Part shown: positions 34,999-43,170 of the stretch, in pieces | Layout of the letters: each line of letters opens with the position of its first letter | Position numbering within the stretch: position 1 is the stretch's first letter | Source: DASZHJ01 sp035581425 | GTDB taxonomy: Bacteria; Pseudomonadota; Alphaproteobacteria; ATCC43930; CGMCC-115725 | Assembly (NCBI GenBank): GCA_035581425.1 | Contig: DATJVP010000048.1 | Coordinates: 1-64,000 of the forward strand | Length of the DNA stretch: 64,000 nt | Reading direction: 5' to 3' | Notes under the pieces: generated by a model | What the model saw: only the letters and a program-made list of their open reading frames with translations | Databases searched by the model: none | What the model was told of the DNA's origin: nothing | Made by a program: the position numbers and the translations under genes

Positions 34999-35495
34999 GA
35001 GCCGATCTCCTCATCGAAATCCGAGAAGAGGGGCGCAGGCCCGTCAAGGAGCGTCTGCTCGAAAGCTATATCGGATTGGCCGCCGCCGAGGACACCTGCA
35101 TAGAGACCGCCGCCGAGTTCGAATCCCACGAGGCATGCGATGACGATGCTCGCGGCCATGCTGGTCCAAGTCGCCGCGACCCGCCAAGCCGGAGCGCCGC
35201 GGCGGAGCGGTACGATCTTGGGATCGCGCTGGGCGACCAGGGCCGAGCCGCGGGCGATCGCTGCCACCGAGGCCTCGATGGGCGGAGCAACATTCCGCGC
35301 GGCGAGGGCGTCCTCGAGCGCCTCGGGATGGAATGCGAGCCAAGCCTCGACCGCCTCGGCCGAGGCTTCATCAAGGCGATGCTCCGCCCATGCCGCCAGC
35401 AGCATCGGGTCGGGCGCCTCCGTGGCGTGCTCCGCGCTCTGCCGCCAGCGCCGCCAAAGGGCCGTCTGCTCGGCCTGTTTGATGAATTCGCTCAT
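34995..35495 (-). CDS. Membrane anti-sigma-like protein
   Basis: A 166-residue single-pass protein. The cytosolic N-terminal part (about 1-100) carries an ASD-like helical region ('LLAAWAEHRLDEASAEAVEAW'-type, in pieces), followed by a membrane helix at about 106-128 ('ASIVIACLVGFELGGGLYAG') and a short periplasmic tail. It has no zinc-binding HxxxCxxC, so it would be a non-ZAS anti-sigma. The role rests mainly on position between an ECF sigma gene and a periplasmic sensor gene. ATG 35495 is preferred to GTG 35504. Confidence 0.72.
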   Translation of the reverse strand: MSEFIKQAEQTALWRRWRQSAEHATEAPDPMLLAAWAEHRLDEASAEAVEAWLAFHPEALEDALAARNVAPPIEASVAAIARGSALVAQRDPKIVPLRRGAPAWRVAATWTSMAASIVIACLVGFELGGGLYAGVLGGGQSDIAFEQTLLDGPAPLFSDFDEEIGS

Positions 35496-35563
35496 GTTTT
35501 CCACGTCCCCATCGATAGTTATCTAGGCGCCGCCATCCCGCAACATCCCCGTGCGTTAACCCT

Positions 35564-36091
35564 CTAGCGATCCTCCGTCGCAAAATGGCCACGCAGCTTC
35601 AGCATGGCCTTGTGGTGGGTGCTGCGGACCGTCTGCGGGTCGACGCCGAGAATCTTGGCAACGTCAGCCACTTCGAGGTCGCGCTCATAAAGGAGCGTCA
35701 AGACGAGATGCTGGCGGGGCGAGAGTAAGTCCTTGGGAAGCTTGAGCGGCTCCTGGTGCACGTCGGTGACCGCAAGGAGCGTCTCCGGCACGTCCTCGAG
35801 CGCCGTTTGCGCGGGACGGTGCCGGCGCTGCAGGTCGCGCGCGGTGCTGCGGGCGACGATGGTGAGCCAGGTGGTAAGGCCGGCCCGCGTGGGATCGTAG
35901 GTCTTGAGAAGGCGGAAGTTATCCTTGCAGAGGCGGACCAATACCTCCTGCAGCAGGTCCTCCGCCTCCGTTCCCTCGCGCAGCAGGCCGCGTACGGCCG
36001 AGAGGATGAGCCCGGCATAGCGCCGGACGAAGCCATCCCAGGCGGCTTTGTCGCCGGCGATTAGTGCTGCGAGCTCCTTCGCCTCCGCCAC
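35564..36091 (-). CDS. ECF-type RNA polymerase sigma factor
   Basis: A 175-residue sigma-70 family protein lacking regions 1 and 3. Region 2 spans about 18-88 ('FVRRYAGLILSAVRGLL', 'EAEDLLQEVLVRLCKD', 'GLTTWLTIVARSTARDLQRR' in part) and region 4 about 120-170 with 'LSPRQHLVLTLLYERDL' and the helix-turn-helix 'EVADVAKILGVDPQTVRSTHH'. GTG 36091 starts 25 nt after the fumarase stop, so it may be read from the fumarase transcript or from a promoter inside that gene. The three-gene order sigma, anti-sigma, periplasmic sensor is a complete envelope-signalling module. Confidence 0.93.
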   Translation of the reverse strand: MAEAKELAALIAGDKAAWDGFVRRYAGLILSAVRGLLREGTEAEDLLQEVLVRLCKDNFRLLKTYDPTRAGLTTWLTIVARSTARDLQRRHRPAQTALEDVPETLLAVTDVHQEPLKLPKDLLSPRQHLVLTLLYERDLEVADVAKILGVDPQTVRSTHHKAMLKLRGHFATEDR

Positions 36092-36116
36092 GCGCGGTTT
36101 CTCCGATGGGTTGCGC

Positions 36117-37730
36117 TCAGGCTAGCTTCGCGAAGAAGTCGTTGCCCTTGTCGTCGACAACGATGAAGGCGGGGAAATCCTTCACTTCGATTCGCCAGAT
36201 TGCCTCCATGCCGAGCTCGGGATATTCGAGGGGCTCGACCTTCTTGATGCAATCCTGGGCCAGCCGCGCGGCCGGACCGCCGATCGAGCCCAGATAGAAT
36301 CCGCCGTGCTTGCGACAGGCCTCGCGCACCTCGGCGCCGCGGTTCCCCTTGGCGAGGGTAACGAAGCTCCCGCCCGCCGCCATGAACTGGTCGACGTAGG
36401 AGTCCATGCGACCGGCCGTCGTCGGACCGAAGGAGCCGGAGGCGAAGCCCTTGGGCGTCTTCGCGGGCCCTGCGTAGTAGACCGGGTGGTCCTTCACGTA
36501 TTGCGGCAGCCCTTCGCCGCGATCGAGCCGCTCCTTCAGCTTCGCATGCGCGATGTCGCGCGCGACGATCAGCGTTCCCGTCAGCGAGAGCCGCGTCTTG
36601 ATCGGGTATTGCGAAAGAGTGCGGCGGATCTCCGCCATCGGCCGGGATAGGTCGATCGCCACGACAGTGCCGCCGAGTTTCGTCTCGTCGATCTCCGGGA
36701 GATACTTCGCGGGGTTGGTCTCGAGCTCCTCGAGGAAGACGCCCTCGCGCGTGATCTTGCCGAGGATTTGGCGGTCGGCGGAGCAGGAGACGCCGATGCC
36801 GATGGGCACGCTCGCGCCGTGCCGCGGCAGCCGGATCACGCGGACGTCGTGGCAGAAATACTTGCCGCCGAACTGTGCGCCGATCCCGGTTTTGCGCGTA
36901 AGCTCCAGCACCTCTGCCTCGAAGGTGCGGTCGCGGTAAGCCTGGCCGAACTTGTTGCCCTGCCCCGGGAGCGTATCGAGATAGCGGCAGCTCGCGAGCT
37001 TCACGGTCTTGAGCGTGAGCTCGGCCGAAGTACCGCCGATGACGATCGCGAGGTGATAGGGCGGGCAGGCGGCGGTGCCGAGGGTGCGGATCTTCTCGTC
37101 CACGAATTTGATGAGCGACTTTGGATTGAGTACCGCCTTCGTCTGCTGATAGAGGAAGCTCTTGTTGGCGGAGCCGCCGCCTTTGGCGACGAAAAGGAAG
37201 TGGTACTCGTCGCCCTCGTCGGCGAAGAGGTCTATCTGCGCGGGGAGATTGTCGCCGGTGTTGACCTCCTCGTACATCGAGAGCGGCGCCACCTGGCTGT
37301 AACGGAGATTGGTCTCGGTGAAGGTCTTGCGGATGCCCGCGGAAAGCGCGGCCGCGTCGCCGCCGCCGGTCCAGACTTGCGCACCCTTCTTGCCCATGAC
37401 GATCGTGGTGCCGGTGTCCTGGCACATCGGCAGCACTTTGCCCGCGGCGATGTTCGCGTTCTTGAGGAGATCGAAGGCGACGAACCTGTCGTTGTCCGAG
37501 GCCTCGGGGTCGTCAAGGATCGCGCGGAGCTGGGCCAGATGCCCGGGGCGCAGCAAGTGCTGGCAGTCGACGAGCGCCTCAGCCGCAAGGAGCGTCAAGG
37601 CTTCCGGCCGCACCTTCACCACGCGCTCGCCCTCGAAGAACGCGGTCGATACGTGGTCGCTCGTGAGCTTGCGGTAGGGCGCATCGTCCTCGCCCAACGG
37701 AAACATCTCGTGAAAAGCGGCATCGTTCAT
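36117..37730 (-). CDS. fumA: Class I fumarate hydratase (iron-sulfur)
   Basis: A 537-residue, oxygen-sensitive class I fumarase with both domains in one chain. The three [4Fe-4S] cysteines are C103 ('PMCQDTGT'), C222 ('AACPPYH') and C316 ('VSCSADRQ'). The C-terminal catalytic block 'GPTTAGRMDSYVDQFMAAGG' is present. It interconverts fumarate and L-malate in the TCA cycle. Located 25 nt upstream of the ECF sigma gene. In many relatives DUF4169 and an RHH protein directly follow fumarase, but here they lie 4-8 kb away. Confidence 0.94.
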   Translation of the reverse strand: MNDAAFHEMFPLGEDDAPYRKLTSDHVSTAFFEGERVVKVRPEALTLLAAEALVDCQHLLRPGHLAQLRAILDDPEASDNDRFVAFDLLKNANIAAGKVLPMCQDTGTTIVMGKKGAQVWTGGGDAAALSAGIRKTFTETNLRYSQVAPLSMYEEVNTGDNLPAQIDLFADEGDEYHFLFVAKGGGSANKSFLYQQTKAVLNPKSLIKFVDEKIRTLGTAACPPYHLAIVIGGTSAELTLKTVKLASCRYLDTLPGQGNKFGQAYRDRTFEAEVLELTRKTGIGAQFGGKYFCHDVRVIRLPRHGASVPIGIGVSCSADRQILGKITREGVFLEELETNPAKYLPEIDETKLGGTVVAIDLSRPMAEIRRTLSQYPIKTRLSLTGTLIVARDIAHAKLKERLDRGEGLPQYVKDHPVYYAGPAKTPKGFASGSFGPTTAGRMDSYVDQFMAAGGSFVTLAKGNRGAEVREACRKHGGFYLGSIGGPAARLAQDCIKKVEPLEYPELGMEAIWRIEVKDFPAFIVVDDKGNDFFAKLA

Positions 37731-37816
37731 GTCGGAGGCCTCTTGGGGCGTGCGGCGGGATTGATCGGCGGAGAGACACCTTTTCCTGTGCTAGGTCAAG
37801 GCGGCGGCCGTTGCTC

Positions 37817-38971
37817 TTAGCTGCGTGACTGCGTCTCCTCGCCCCAGCCGACGCGGATCGCGAGATCGGAGATTTCCGCGCTGAACTCGGCGAGCGTGAA
37901 GAGGCCGAGGCAGGGGAGCGCGCCGCGCACGGTGAGCGTCCCCTGCGCGAGCTTCCTCGCGAGGATCGCGGCGGGCGTGCCCGGGATGTAGGGACCGTCG
38001 CCGGATTCCGCGACAAGATGCCAGGCGCGGCGGATCGGGCGCGCCGCGGCGTCGGTCCCGTCGAGATGGACGTACATGCCGCCGCGGTCGCTACCGAGCC
38101 AATCAGTGACGCCGCCAATCCATCCCGCGAGACCCGCGAGAGGTAGCAGACTCTCGACGAGCCCCGCGCGCACCAACCAGGAGAGCACCCAAAAACCGAG
38201 ATGCAGCGTGCCTAGCTCGAGCCCCGCGTGGAACCGCACGGTCGCGACGCCGGGGTAGCGCTCGGGAAAGAGCGAGAGATCCGGAACGTCGCAGGCGGAG
38301 AACCAGCGCTGGCCCAAGTCATCGATGCGCACACGCCGCAAATCCTGCCAGCCATGGATGGGCCGCCAGGCGCCGTTCCGCCAGCTGGGGAAAGGCCTTC
38401 CTGCATAGCTCAGAATGGCCTCGATGACGGCAGGGCCGCGCGGCGCGCGGTTTCCGGGAGAAATGCCGATCGCAATCCCCGTGAGTTGCGAGAGGCGCCC
38501 GCGCCCGTCGTCGATGACGGCGGCCGAAAGCGCGGGTACCGAGCTCGCGCCGCTCACCGCGAGCACGCCCGCCTCCCGCGCACGGGCATCGAGCGCGGCG
38601 AAGCCGCAGACGAAGGCACGGCCATCGGAGATGTCGATGTAGTGCACGCCTGCGGCAATCGCGGCTTCGGCGACGGAATAGTCCTGGCCCTGGAAGGGGC
38701 CCGCTGTGTGGATAACGAGGCGTGCGCCGGTTTCCGCGAGCGCGCCCGCGAGACCTGCTGGCACATTGACGACGCGATATTCGATGCCGCTCTCGCCCGC
38801 GAGGCGCTCCAGCGCCGGCGCGCTTCGACCGGCGGCGATGACGCGGAGCAAGGGGTCGCGCGCGAGGCGGCGGCAGATACGGCTCCCGAAGACGCCAGCG
38901 CCGCCGAGGACGAGGATGCCGAAGCGGCTCTCGCTATTTCTTGCGGAAATTGTCGAGGGTGACGACTTCAC
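37817..38971 (-). CDS. Saccharopine dehydrogenase-like NAD(P)-binding protein
   Basis: A 384-residue oxidoreductase with an N-terminal Rossmann fold, dinucleotide loop 'LVLGGAGVFGSRICRRLA' (about 20-37), followed by 'VIHTAGPFQGQDYSVAEAA' and 'GVHYIDISDGRAFV'. This resembles the saccharopine dehydrogenase / trans-acting enoyl reductase superfamily. The second domain lacks recognisable substrate residues, and a hydrophobic stretch near 260-290 might touch the membrane. The only plausible start, GTG 38971, overlaps sspB by 38 nt, so translation is probably coupled to sspB. Function unknown. Confidence 0.78.
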   Translation of the reverse strand: MKSSPSTISARNSESRFGILVLGGAGVFGSRICRRLARDPLLRVIAAGRSAPALERLAGESGIEYRVVNVPAGLAGALAETGARLVIHTAGPFQGQDYSVAEAAIAAGVHYIDISDGRAFVCGFAALDARAREAGVLAVSGASSVPALSAAVIDDGRGRLSQLTGIAIGISPGNRAPRGPAVIEAILSYAGRPFPSWRNGAWRPIHGWQDLRRVRIDDLGQRWFSACDVPDLSLFPERYPGVATVRFHAGLELGTLHLGFWVLSWLVRAGLVESLLPLAGLAGWIGGVTDWLGSDRGGMYVHLDGTDAAARPIRRAWHLVAESGDGPYIPGTPAAILARKLAQGTLTVRGALPCLGLFTLAEFSAEISDLAIRVGWGEETQSRS

Positions 38972-39413
38972 CGGACTTGGCCTCGGTGGCCTTCGTCTCC
39001 TTGTCCGTCTCTTTCTCGTTTTTCTCGCCGCCGCCCTGTGCCACCGGCTGACCCGTCTCGTCGGTGATCTGGAACTGGAGGCCGAACTTCATGGAAGGGT
39101 CGGCAAAGGCGGTGATTGCGCCGAAGGGCACGGTGAGCCTCTCGGGCTTGTTGTTGAACCGCAAGGTCACGCCGAAGCCGCCCTCGCTTACCTCGAGGTC
39201 CCAGAACTGGTGCTCGAGGACGATCGTCATCTCCTCGGAATAGCGTTCATAGAGATAGGCGGGGATGTCGACGCCGGCCGCGCGCGTGCGGAAGGTTATG
39301 TAGAAGTGATGCGCGCCCGGCAGGCCCTGGCTCTGCACGACGGCGAGCGCCTCGCGCACGACGCCGCGGAGCGCCATCTCCACCATCCTGTCGTAGCGCA
39401 ACACGTCCTTCAC
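38934..39413 (-). CDS. sspB: SspB, ClpXP adaptor for ssrA-tagged proteins (alphaproteobacterial type)
   Basis: A 159-residue adaptor. An N-terminal helix 'ALRGVVREALAVVQSQGLPG' leads into the SspB beta-sandwich ('HHFYITFRTRAAGVDIP', 'TIVLEHQFWDLEVSEGGFGV', 'RLTVPFGAITAFADPS'), then a charged linker (about 125-145, Glu/Lys-rich) and the C-terminal ClpX-binding tail 'GEVVTLDNFRKK'. It tethers ssrA-tagged proteins to ClpXP for degradation. GTG 39413 follows GGGGGAGG. It lies directly downstream of the tmRNA gene on the same strand, and the next gene overlaps its end. Confidence 0.93.
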   Translation of the reverse strand: MKDVLRYDRMVEMALRGVVREALAVVQSQGLPGAHHFYITFRTRAAGVDIPAYLYERYSEEMTIVLEHQFWDLEVSEGGFGVTLRFNNKPERLTVPFGAITAFADPSMKFGLQFQITDETGQPVAQGGGEKNEKETDKETKATEAKSGEVVTLDNFRKK

Positions 39414-39434
39414 GTCGTCGCCTCCCCCGGGCGT

Positions 39435-39469
39435 CTCGCCTCGCGGATTGCGGCTCCGCTTGAGGCGAG
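39435..39469 (-). terminator. Long hairpin between ssrA and sspB
   Basis: Complementary arms CTCGCCTC/GAGGCGAG (8 bp) and GCGGA/TCCGC (5 bp), offset by 2 nt, enclose a 7-nt loop. It lies 21 nt before the sspB start. It could stop or pause transcription leaving ssrA, or be a leader structure for sspB; there is no T-run. Confidence 0.45.
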
Positions 39470-39476
39470 GCGAAGT

Positions 39477-39732
39477 GGGGGGCTTCTGTTGCCCGGTGCC
39501 CCCCGAACCGCGCTTGCTTAATGCTTAAGCAGCGAGTGCGAGTCTATTGTCGTTCGCACTTCTAGGTTGGCCCGATATCGGCGGTACCATGCCGAGCGAA
39601 AGGCAACACCTTTACCACGCGCGTCGATCCTAGTTCGCCCCCATAGCAGAGTGGTGGAGGCGCCGGGTACTGCCCCCGGGTCCGCTGCGCTTATTCTATG
39701 CGCCGTTTATCGCCATAGTCGGTTGCCCGACG
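39477..39732 (-). ncRNA. ssrA: tmRNA (ssrA), circularly permuted two-piece form
   Basis: Minus-strand order is acceptor piece, then a 9-nt spacer, then coding piece, as in alphaproteobacteria. The acceptor 3' end is encoded as CGCCTCC-A-CCA (39662-39652). The coding piece starts GGGGGCG at 39642, and the two pair over 7 bp including G3-U70, the alanine identity pair. The T-arm CCGGG/CCCGG is visible. The tag frame (39557-39525) reads ANDNRLALAA then TAA, beginning with the universal AND and ending in ALAA. The spacer 39643-39651 is removed on maturation. Outer ends are approximate: the 5' end is inferred from the -10 box, and the 3' end from a 7-bp GGGGGGC/GCCCCCC stem at 39477-39504. This RNA accounts for most of the 437-nt gap between sspB and thyX. 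Confidence 0.95.
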
Positions 39733-39738
39733 GCTTCC

Positions 39739-39766
39739 AATATAGGTATTCCCGGGGGCGGCGCAA
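39739..39766 (-). promoter_or_regulatory. Promoter of ssrA
   Basis: On the minus strand TTGCGC and TATATT are separated by 16 nt, giving a good sigma-70 type promoter whose start would fall about 7 nt before the acceptor piece hairpin. Confidence 0.6.
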
Positions 39767-39850
39767 CTCCGCGAGTCGCCGAGTCGGTCTTGGTGGCAGG
39801 CTTCGGCGCGGGATAAAGTGAGCGCCCATTCCCTCTAGGAAGCGCCGCCT

Positions 39851-40789
39851 ATGCCGTTGTCGCCCGAGCAACAAGCCGAGATTGCGCGGCTGAGGGCCGA
39901 GAGCCAAGAGACGCGCCGCGCCACCGTGCCGGCGCTCGAGGAGATTCTTTACGAGCCGATCGAGGTGCTCGATCACGGCTTCGTCCGCGTCATCGACTAC
40001 ATGGGTGACGACGGCGCCGTGGTGCAGGCGGCGCGCGTCTCCTACGGCAAGGGCACGAAGAAGGTGAACGAGGACCGTGGCCTCATCCACTACCTGATGC
40101 GGCATCGGCACACGACGCCCTTCGAGATGTGCGAGATAAAATACCACGTGAAGCTCCCGATTTTCGTCGCGCGGCAGTGGATCCGCCACCGTACTGCGAA
40201 CGTCAACGAGTATTCCGCGCGCTACTCGATCCTCGACAACGAGTTCTACTTACCGGCGCCCGAGCAGATTGCCGCGCAATCCCGTAGCAATCGCCAGGGC
40301 CGCGGCGAGACGCTCTCGACGGCGGAGCAGCAGCGCGTCCTCGATCTCCTGCGCGAGGACGCGCTCCGCTCCTATCGCGACTACGCGGCGCTGCTGAACG
40401 AGGACGAGGCAGGCAACGTCGTCGATCCCGCGCGACAGGGCCTCGCACGCGAGCTCGCGCGCATGAACCTCACGCTCAATTTTTATACACAGTGGTATTG
40501 GAAGACGGACTTGCACAACCTGCTGGGCTTTTTGAGCCTGCGGGCGGACGCCCACGCCCAATACGAGATCCGCGTCTACGCCGACGCGATGATCGGGACC
40601 CTGGAGCGCTGGGTCCCCATGACCGCCGAGGCCTTCCGGCAATACCGCCTCGGCGGCGCCCATCTCTCGGCAAACGCGCTCGTCGCGGTGAAGCGGATGC
40701 TCGCGGGCGAGCGGGTCACACACGCCGAGAGCGGCATGACCAAGCGCGAGTGGTCGGAGCTGATGGCGGTGCTCGGCCTTGAGGGCTGA
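39851..40789 (+). CDS. thyX: FAD-dependent thymidylate synthase
   Basis: A 312-residue ThyX. The signature is 'RHRTANVNEYSARY' at 112-125 (family RHRxxSxNExSxRY, with Asn for Ser at one position in the visible form). FAD contacts are in 'RHTTPFEMCEIKYHVK' upstream, and the C-terminal 'NLTLNFYTQWYWKTDLHNLL' block completes the active site. It makes dTMP from dUMP with methylene-tetrahydrofolate, NADPH and FAD. AGGAAG precedes ATG 39851. It diverges from ssrA and converges on cysK, with a 15-nt gap. Confidence 0.95.
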   Translation: MPLSPEQQAEIARLRAESQETRRATVPALEEILYEPIEVLDHGFVRVIDYMGDDGAVVQAARVSYGKGTKKVNEDRGLIHYLMRHRHTTPFEMCEIKYHVKLPIFVARQWIRHRTANVNEYSARYSILDNEFYLPAPEQIAAQSRSNRQGRGETLSTAEQQRVLDLLREDALRSYRDYAALLNEDEAGNVVDPARQGLARELARMNLTLNFYTQWYWKTDLHNLLGFLSLRADAHAQYEIRVYADAMIGTLERWVPMTAEAFRQYRLGGAHLSANALVAVKRMLAGERVTHAESGMTKREWSELMAVLGLEG

Positions 40790-40804
40790 GCGCGCCCCCA
40801 AGCC

Positions 40805-41860
40805 TCACGTTTTCGGCGGGAACTGCGATCCCGGCGTCGAGCGGGAGATCGCGATTTCCTCCTCGGTCATATCGGAGGGGATGTCCGCGAAGAGGGGCGT
40901 GCTGAGGTAGCGCTCGCCGGTGTCGGGGAGCATGCAGAGGACGGTCGCACCCTTCTGAGCCTGACGGCAGACCTCGAGCGCGCCGGCGAGGGTCGCGCCG
41001 GCGGTGATGCCCACGAAGATGCCTTCCTTCTGCGCGAGGTCCTTGCTGCAGCGCATGGCATCGGCGCCCGCTATCGTGAGGATACGGTGTATTACGCCGG
41101 TCTCGACGGCATCGCCCGTGAGTTTCGGAATGAAGTCCGGGCTCCAACCCTGCATCGGATGCGGCTTCCAGGCGGTATTGGGCTCGGCGGGCGAGCCGTC
41201 GGGCTTGCGCTTCTGCGGCGTGTGCGACGTGAGCATGGGGGCGTCCGCGGGCTCGCAGACCACGATCTTCGTTTCCGGCCGCTCCTTCGCGAGGACGCGT
41301 GCCACGCCCTTGAGCGTGCCGCCGGTGCCGAAGCCCGTCACCCAATAGTCGAGCGCCTCGCCTTTGAAGTCCTCGATGATCTCCCGCGCGGTAGTGCGCG
41401 AATGCATGTCGGGATTGGCCTCGTTCTCGAATTGGCGCGTGAGGAACCAGCCATGGGTTGCCGCGAGCTCCTCGGCTTTTCGCACCATGCCCATGCCGCG
41501 CTCGGCCGCAGGCGTCAGCACGACTTTGGCGCCGAGAAAGCGCATGAGCTTCCGCCGCTCGACGCTGAAGGTCTCGGCCATGGTCACGACCAGCGGATAG
41601 CCCTTCTGTGCGCAGACCATCGCGAGGCCGATCCCGGTGTTGCCGCTGGTCGCCTCGATGACCGTCTGTCCCTGCCTGAGCTTGCCCGTCCGCTCGGCAT
41701 CCTCGATCACGCCCAGCGCGAGGCGATCCTTGACCGAGCCCAGCGGATTGAAGGCCTCGATCTTCACGTAGAGATTGACGCCCGCGGGAGCGAGCTTGTT
41801 GATACGCACGACCGGTGTATTGCCGACGGTCTCGAGGATGTTCGCGAACTTGCGACCCAT
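40805..41860 (-). CDS. cysK: Cysteine synthase (O-acetylserine sulfhydrylase)
   Basis: A 351-residue PLP enzyme. The PLP lysine is K44 in 'NPLGSVKDR', the substrate loop is 'EATSGNTGIGLAM' and the phosphate-binding loop 'GFGTGGTLKGV'. It forms L-cysteine from O-acetylserine and sulfide. The chain is about 30 residues longer than E. coli CysK, with an insert around 'SHTPQKRKPDGSPAEPN', so cystathionine beta-synthase-like substrates cannot be ruled out. GGGAG precedes ATG 41860. It is 31 nt downstream of mrp on the same strand, linking sulfur supply to Fe-S assembly. Confidence 0.9.
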   Translation of the reverse strand: MGRKFANILETVGNTPVVRINKLAPAGVNLYVKIEAFNPLGSVKDRLALGVIEDAERTGKLRQGQTVIEATSGNTGIGLAMVCAQKGYPLVVTMAETFSVERRKLMRFLGAKVVLTPAAERGMGMVRKAEELAATHGWFLTRQFENEANPDMHSRTTAREIIEDFKGEALDYWVTGFGTGGTLKGVARVLAKERPETKIVVCEPADAPMLTSHTPQKRKPDGSPAEPNTAWKPHPMQGWSPDFIPKLTGDAVETGVIHRILTIAGADAMRCSKDLAQKEGIFVGITAGATLAGALEVCRQAQKGATVLCMLPDTGERYLSTPLFADIPSDMTEEEIAISRSTPGSQFPPKT

Positions 41861-41891
41861 GGCTCGGCTCCCTTGCACTATGTTTGGGGAT

Positions 41892-43004
41892 TTACTGAAT
41901 GACGATCCTCGGCGCGGCCTTGCGCGTGCCGCCCTCGAGCTTCACCCAGAGGCGCTCCGCGATCTCGCGGAAGAGCTTGGCATGCGCGCCCTCGGGGTCG
42001 GCGATCACGATGGGATGGCCGGCATCCGAGGTCTCGCGGATCGCGATGTCCAGGGGAATCTCGCCGAGGAAATCCGTGCCGAGCTTCTCCGCCTCGCGCC
42101 TCGCGCCGCCATGACTGAAGATCTCGCTCCGCTCGCCACAGTGCGGGCAGAGGAAATAGCTCATGTTCTCGATGATGCCGAGGACGGGCACGTCGACCTT
42201 GCGGAACATGTTGAGTCCCTTGCGGGCATCGAGGAGCGCGATGTCCTGTGGCGTCGAGACGATGACGGAGCCCGAGAGTGGCACCTGCTGCGCCATGGTG
42301 AGCTGCGCATCGCCCGTGCCGGGCGGGAGGTCGACGACGAGCACGTCGAGCTCGCCCCAAGCGACATCGCGCAGCATCTGCTGGATGGCACTCATCACCA
42401 TGGGCCCGCGCCAGATCATCGGGGTGTCCTCCGGCACCAGGAAACCCATCGACATTGCCTTTATGCCGTAATTTTCCATAGGCTCCAGCACACGGCCATC
42501 GCGCGACCTCGGCTTGCCGGAGATCCCGAGCATGCGTGGCATCGAGGGCCCATAGATATCGGCATCGAGGAGCCCCACGCGGAGTCCGTTCGCGGCGAAA
42601 GCGAGGGCGAGATTCACGGCAACCGTCGATTTCCCGACGCCGCCCTTGCCGGAGGCGACGGCGATGATGGTCTTGACGCCCGGCACCAACGCCTTGCCGC
42701 CGCCGGGGCTGGCATGGGCATGAGCATGCGGCTCGGCCCGCTGCGTGCCGCGCTTTGCCTCCGCGGTCATGACCGCCGTCACCGAGAGCACGCCGGGCAG
42801 GCGCTCGACCGCACGCTCCGCGGCACTGCGCAGCGGCTCGAGCTTCGGCCCGCGCTCGGGATCGACCTCGAGCGTGAAGCCGACATGGCCCTCGCGCACC
42901 GCTAGTCCCGAGACCATGCCGAGCGTGACGATGTCGGTCTTGCGGTCGGGGTCTTGCACCTGACGCAACGCCGCTAGCACTTGTTCTTGCGTCACCGCGC
43001 TCAT
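41892..43004 (-). CDS. apbC: Mrp/ApbC family iron-sulfur cluster carrier ATPase
   Basis: A 370-residue Mrp/NBP35 protein. An N-terminal MIP18-like domain (about 1-85), a His/Ala-rich linker ('HAHAHA' at 93-98) and a deviant Walker A P-loop 'SGKGGVGKS' (118-126). The bridging cluster ligands are C286 and C289 in 'FLCPHCGE'. It dimerises to carry a [4Fe-4S] cluster to apoproteins in the cytosol. GAGGAAGG precedes ATG 43004. First gene of an mrp-cysK unit, divergent from hflK. Confidence 0.94.
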   Translation of the reverse strand: MSAVTQEQVLAALRQVQDPDRKTDIVTLGMVSGLAVREGHVGFTLEVDPERGPKLEPLRSAAERAVERLPGVLSVTAVMTAEAKRGTQRAEPHAHAHASPGGGKALVPGVKTIIAVASGKGGVGKSTVAVNLALAFAANGLRVGLLDADIYGPSMPRMLGISGKPRSRDGRVLEPMENYGIKAMSMGFLVPEDTPMIWRGPMVMSAIQQMLRDVAWGELDVLVVDLPPGTGDAQLTMAQQVPLSGSVIVSTPQDIALLDARKGLNMFRKVDVPVLGIIENMSYFLCPHCGERSEIFSHGGARREAEKLGTDFLGEIPLDIAIRETSDAGHPIVIADPEGAHAKLFREIAERLWVKLEGGTRKAAPRIVIQ

Positions 43005-43170
43005 GCGGGCCTTCCTCTCATCGCCTTGACAATCGCGCGCTTGTCCCGATCATCCCCGAACCGATGCGGCGAGCCGGGATCGAGCGGGATCGCTCTAATA
43101 TAGGATCGCGCGCAAATTGGAAAGGCGAGGGCCTCGCGCACGCCCTCATCCGAAGAGAAAGAACTGTAGC

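Noticed and set aside
39707..40189. 160-codon minus-strand frame between ssrA and thyX
   Set aside because: It overlaps the tmRNA promoter and the 5' half of thyX, and its translation is not protein-like.
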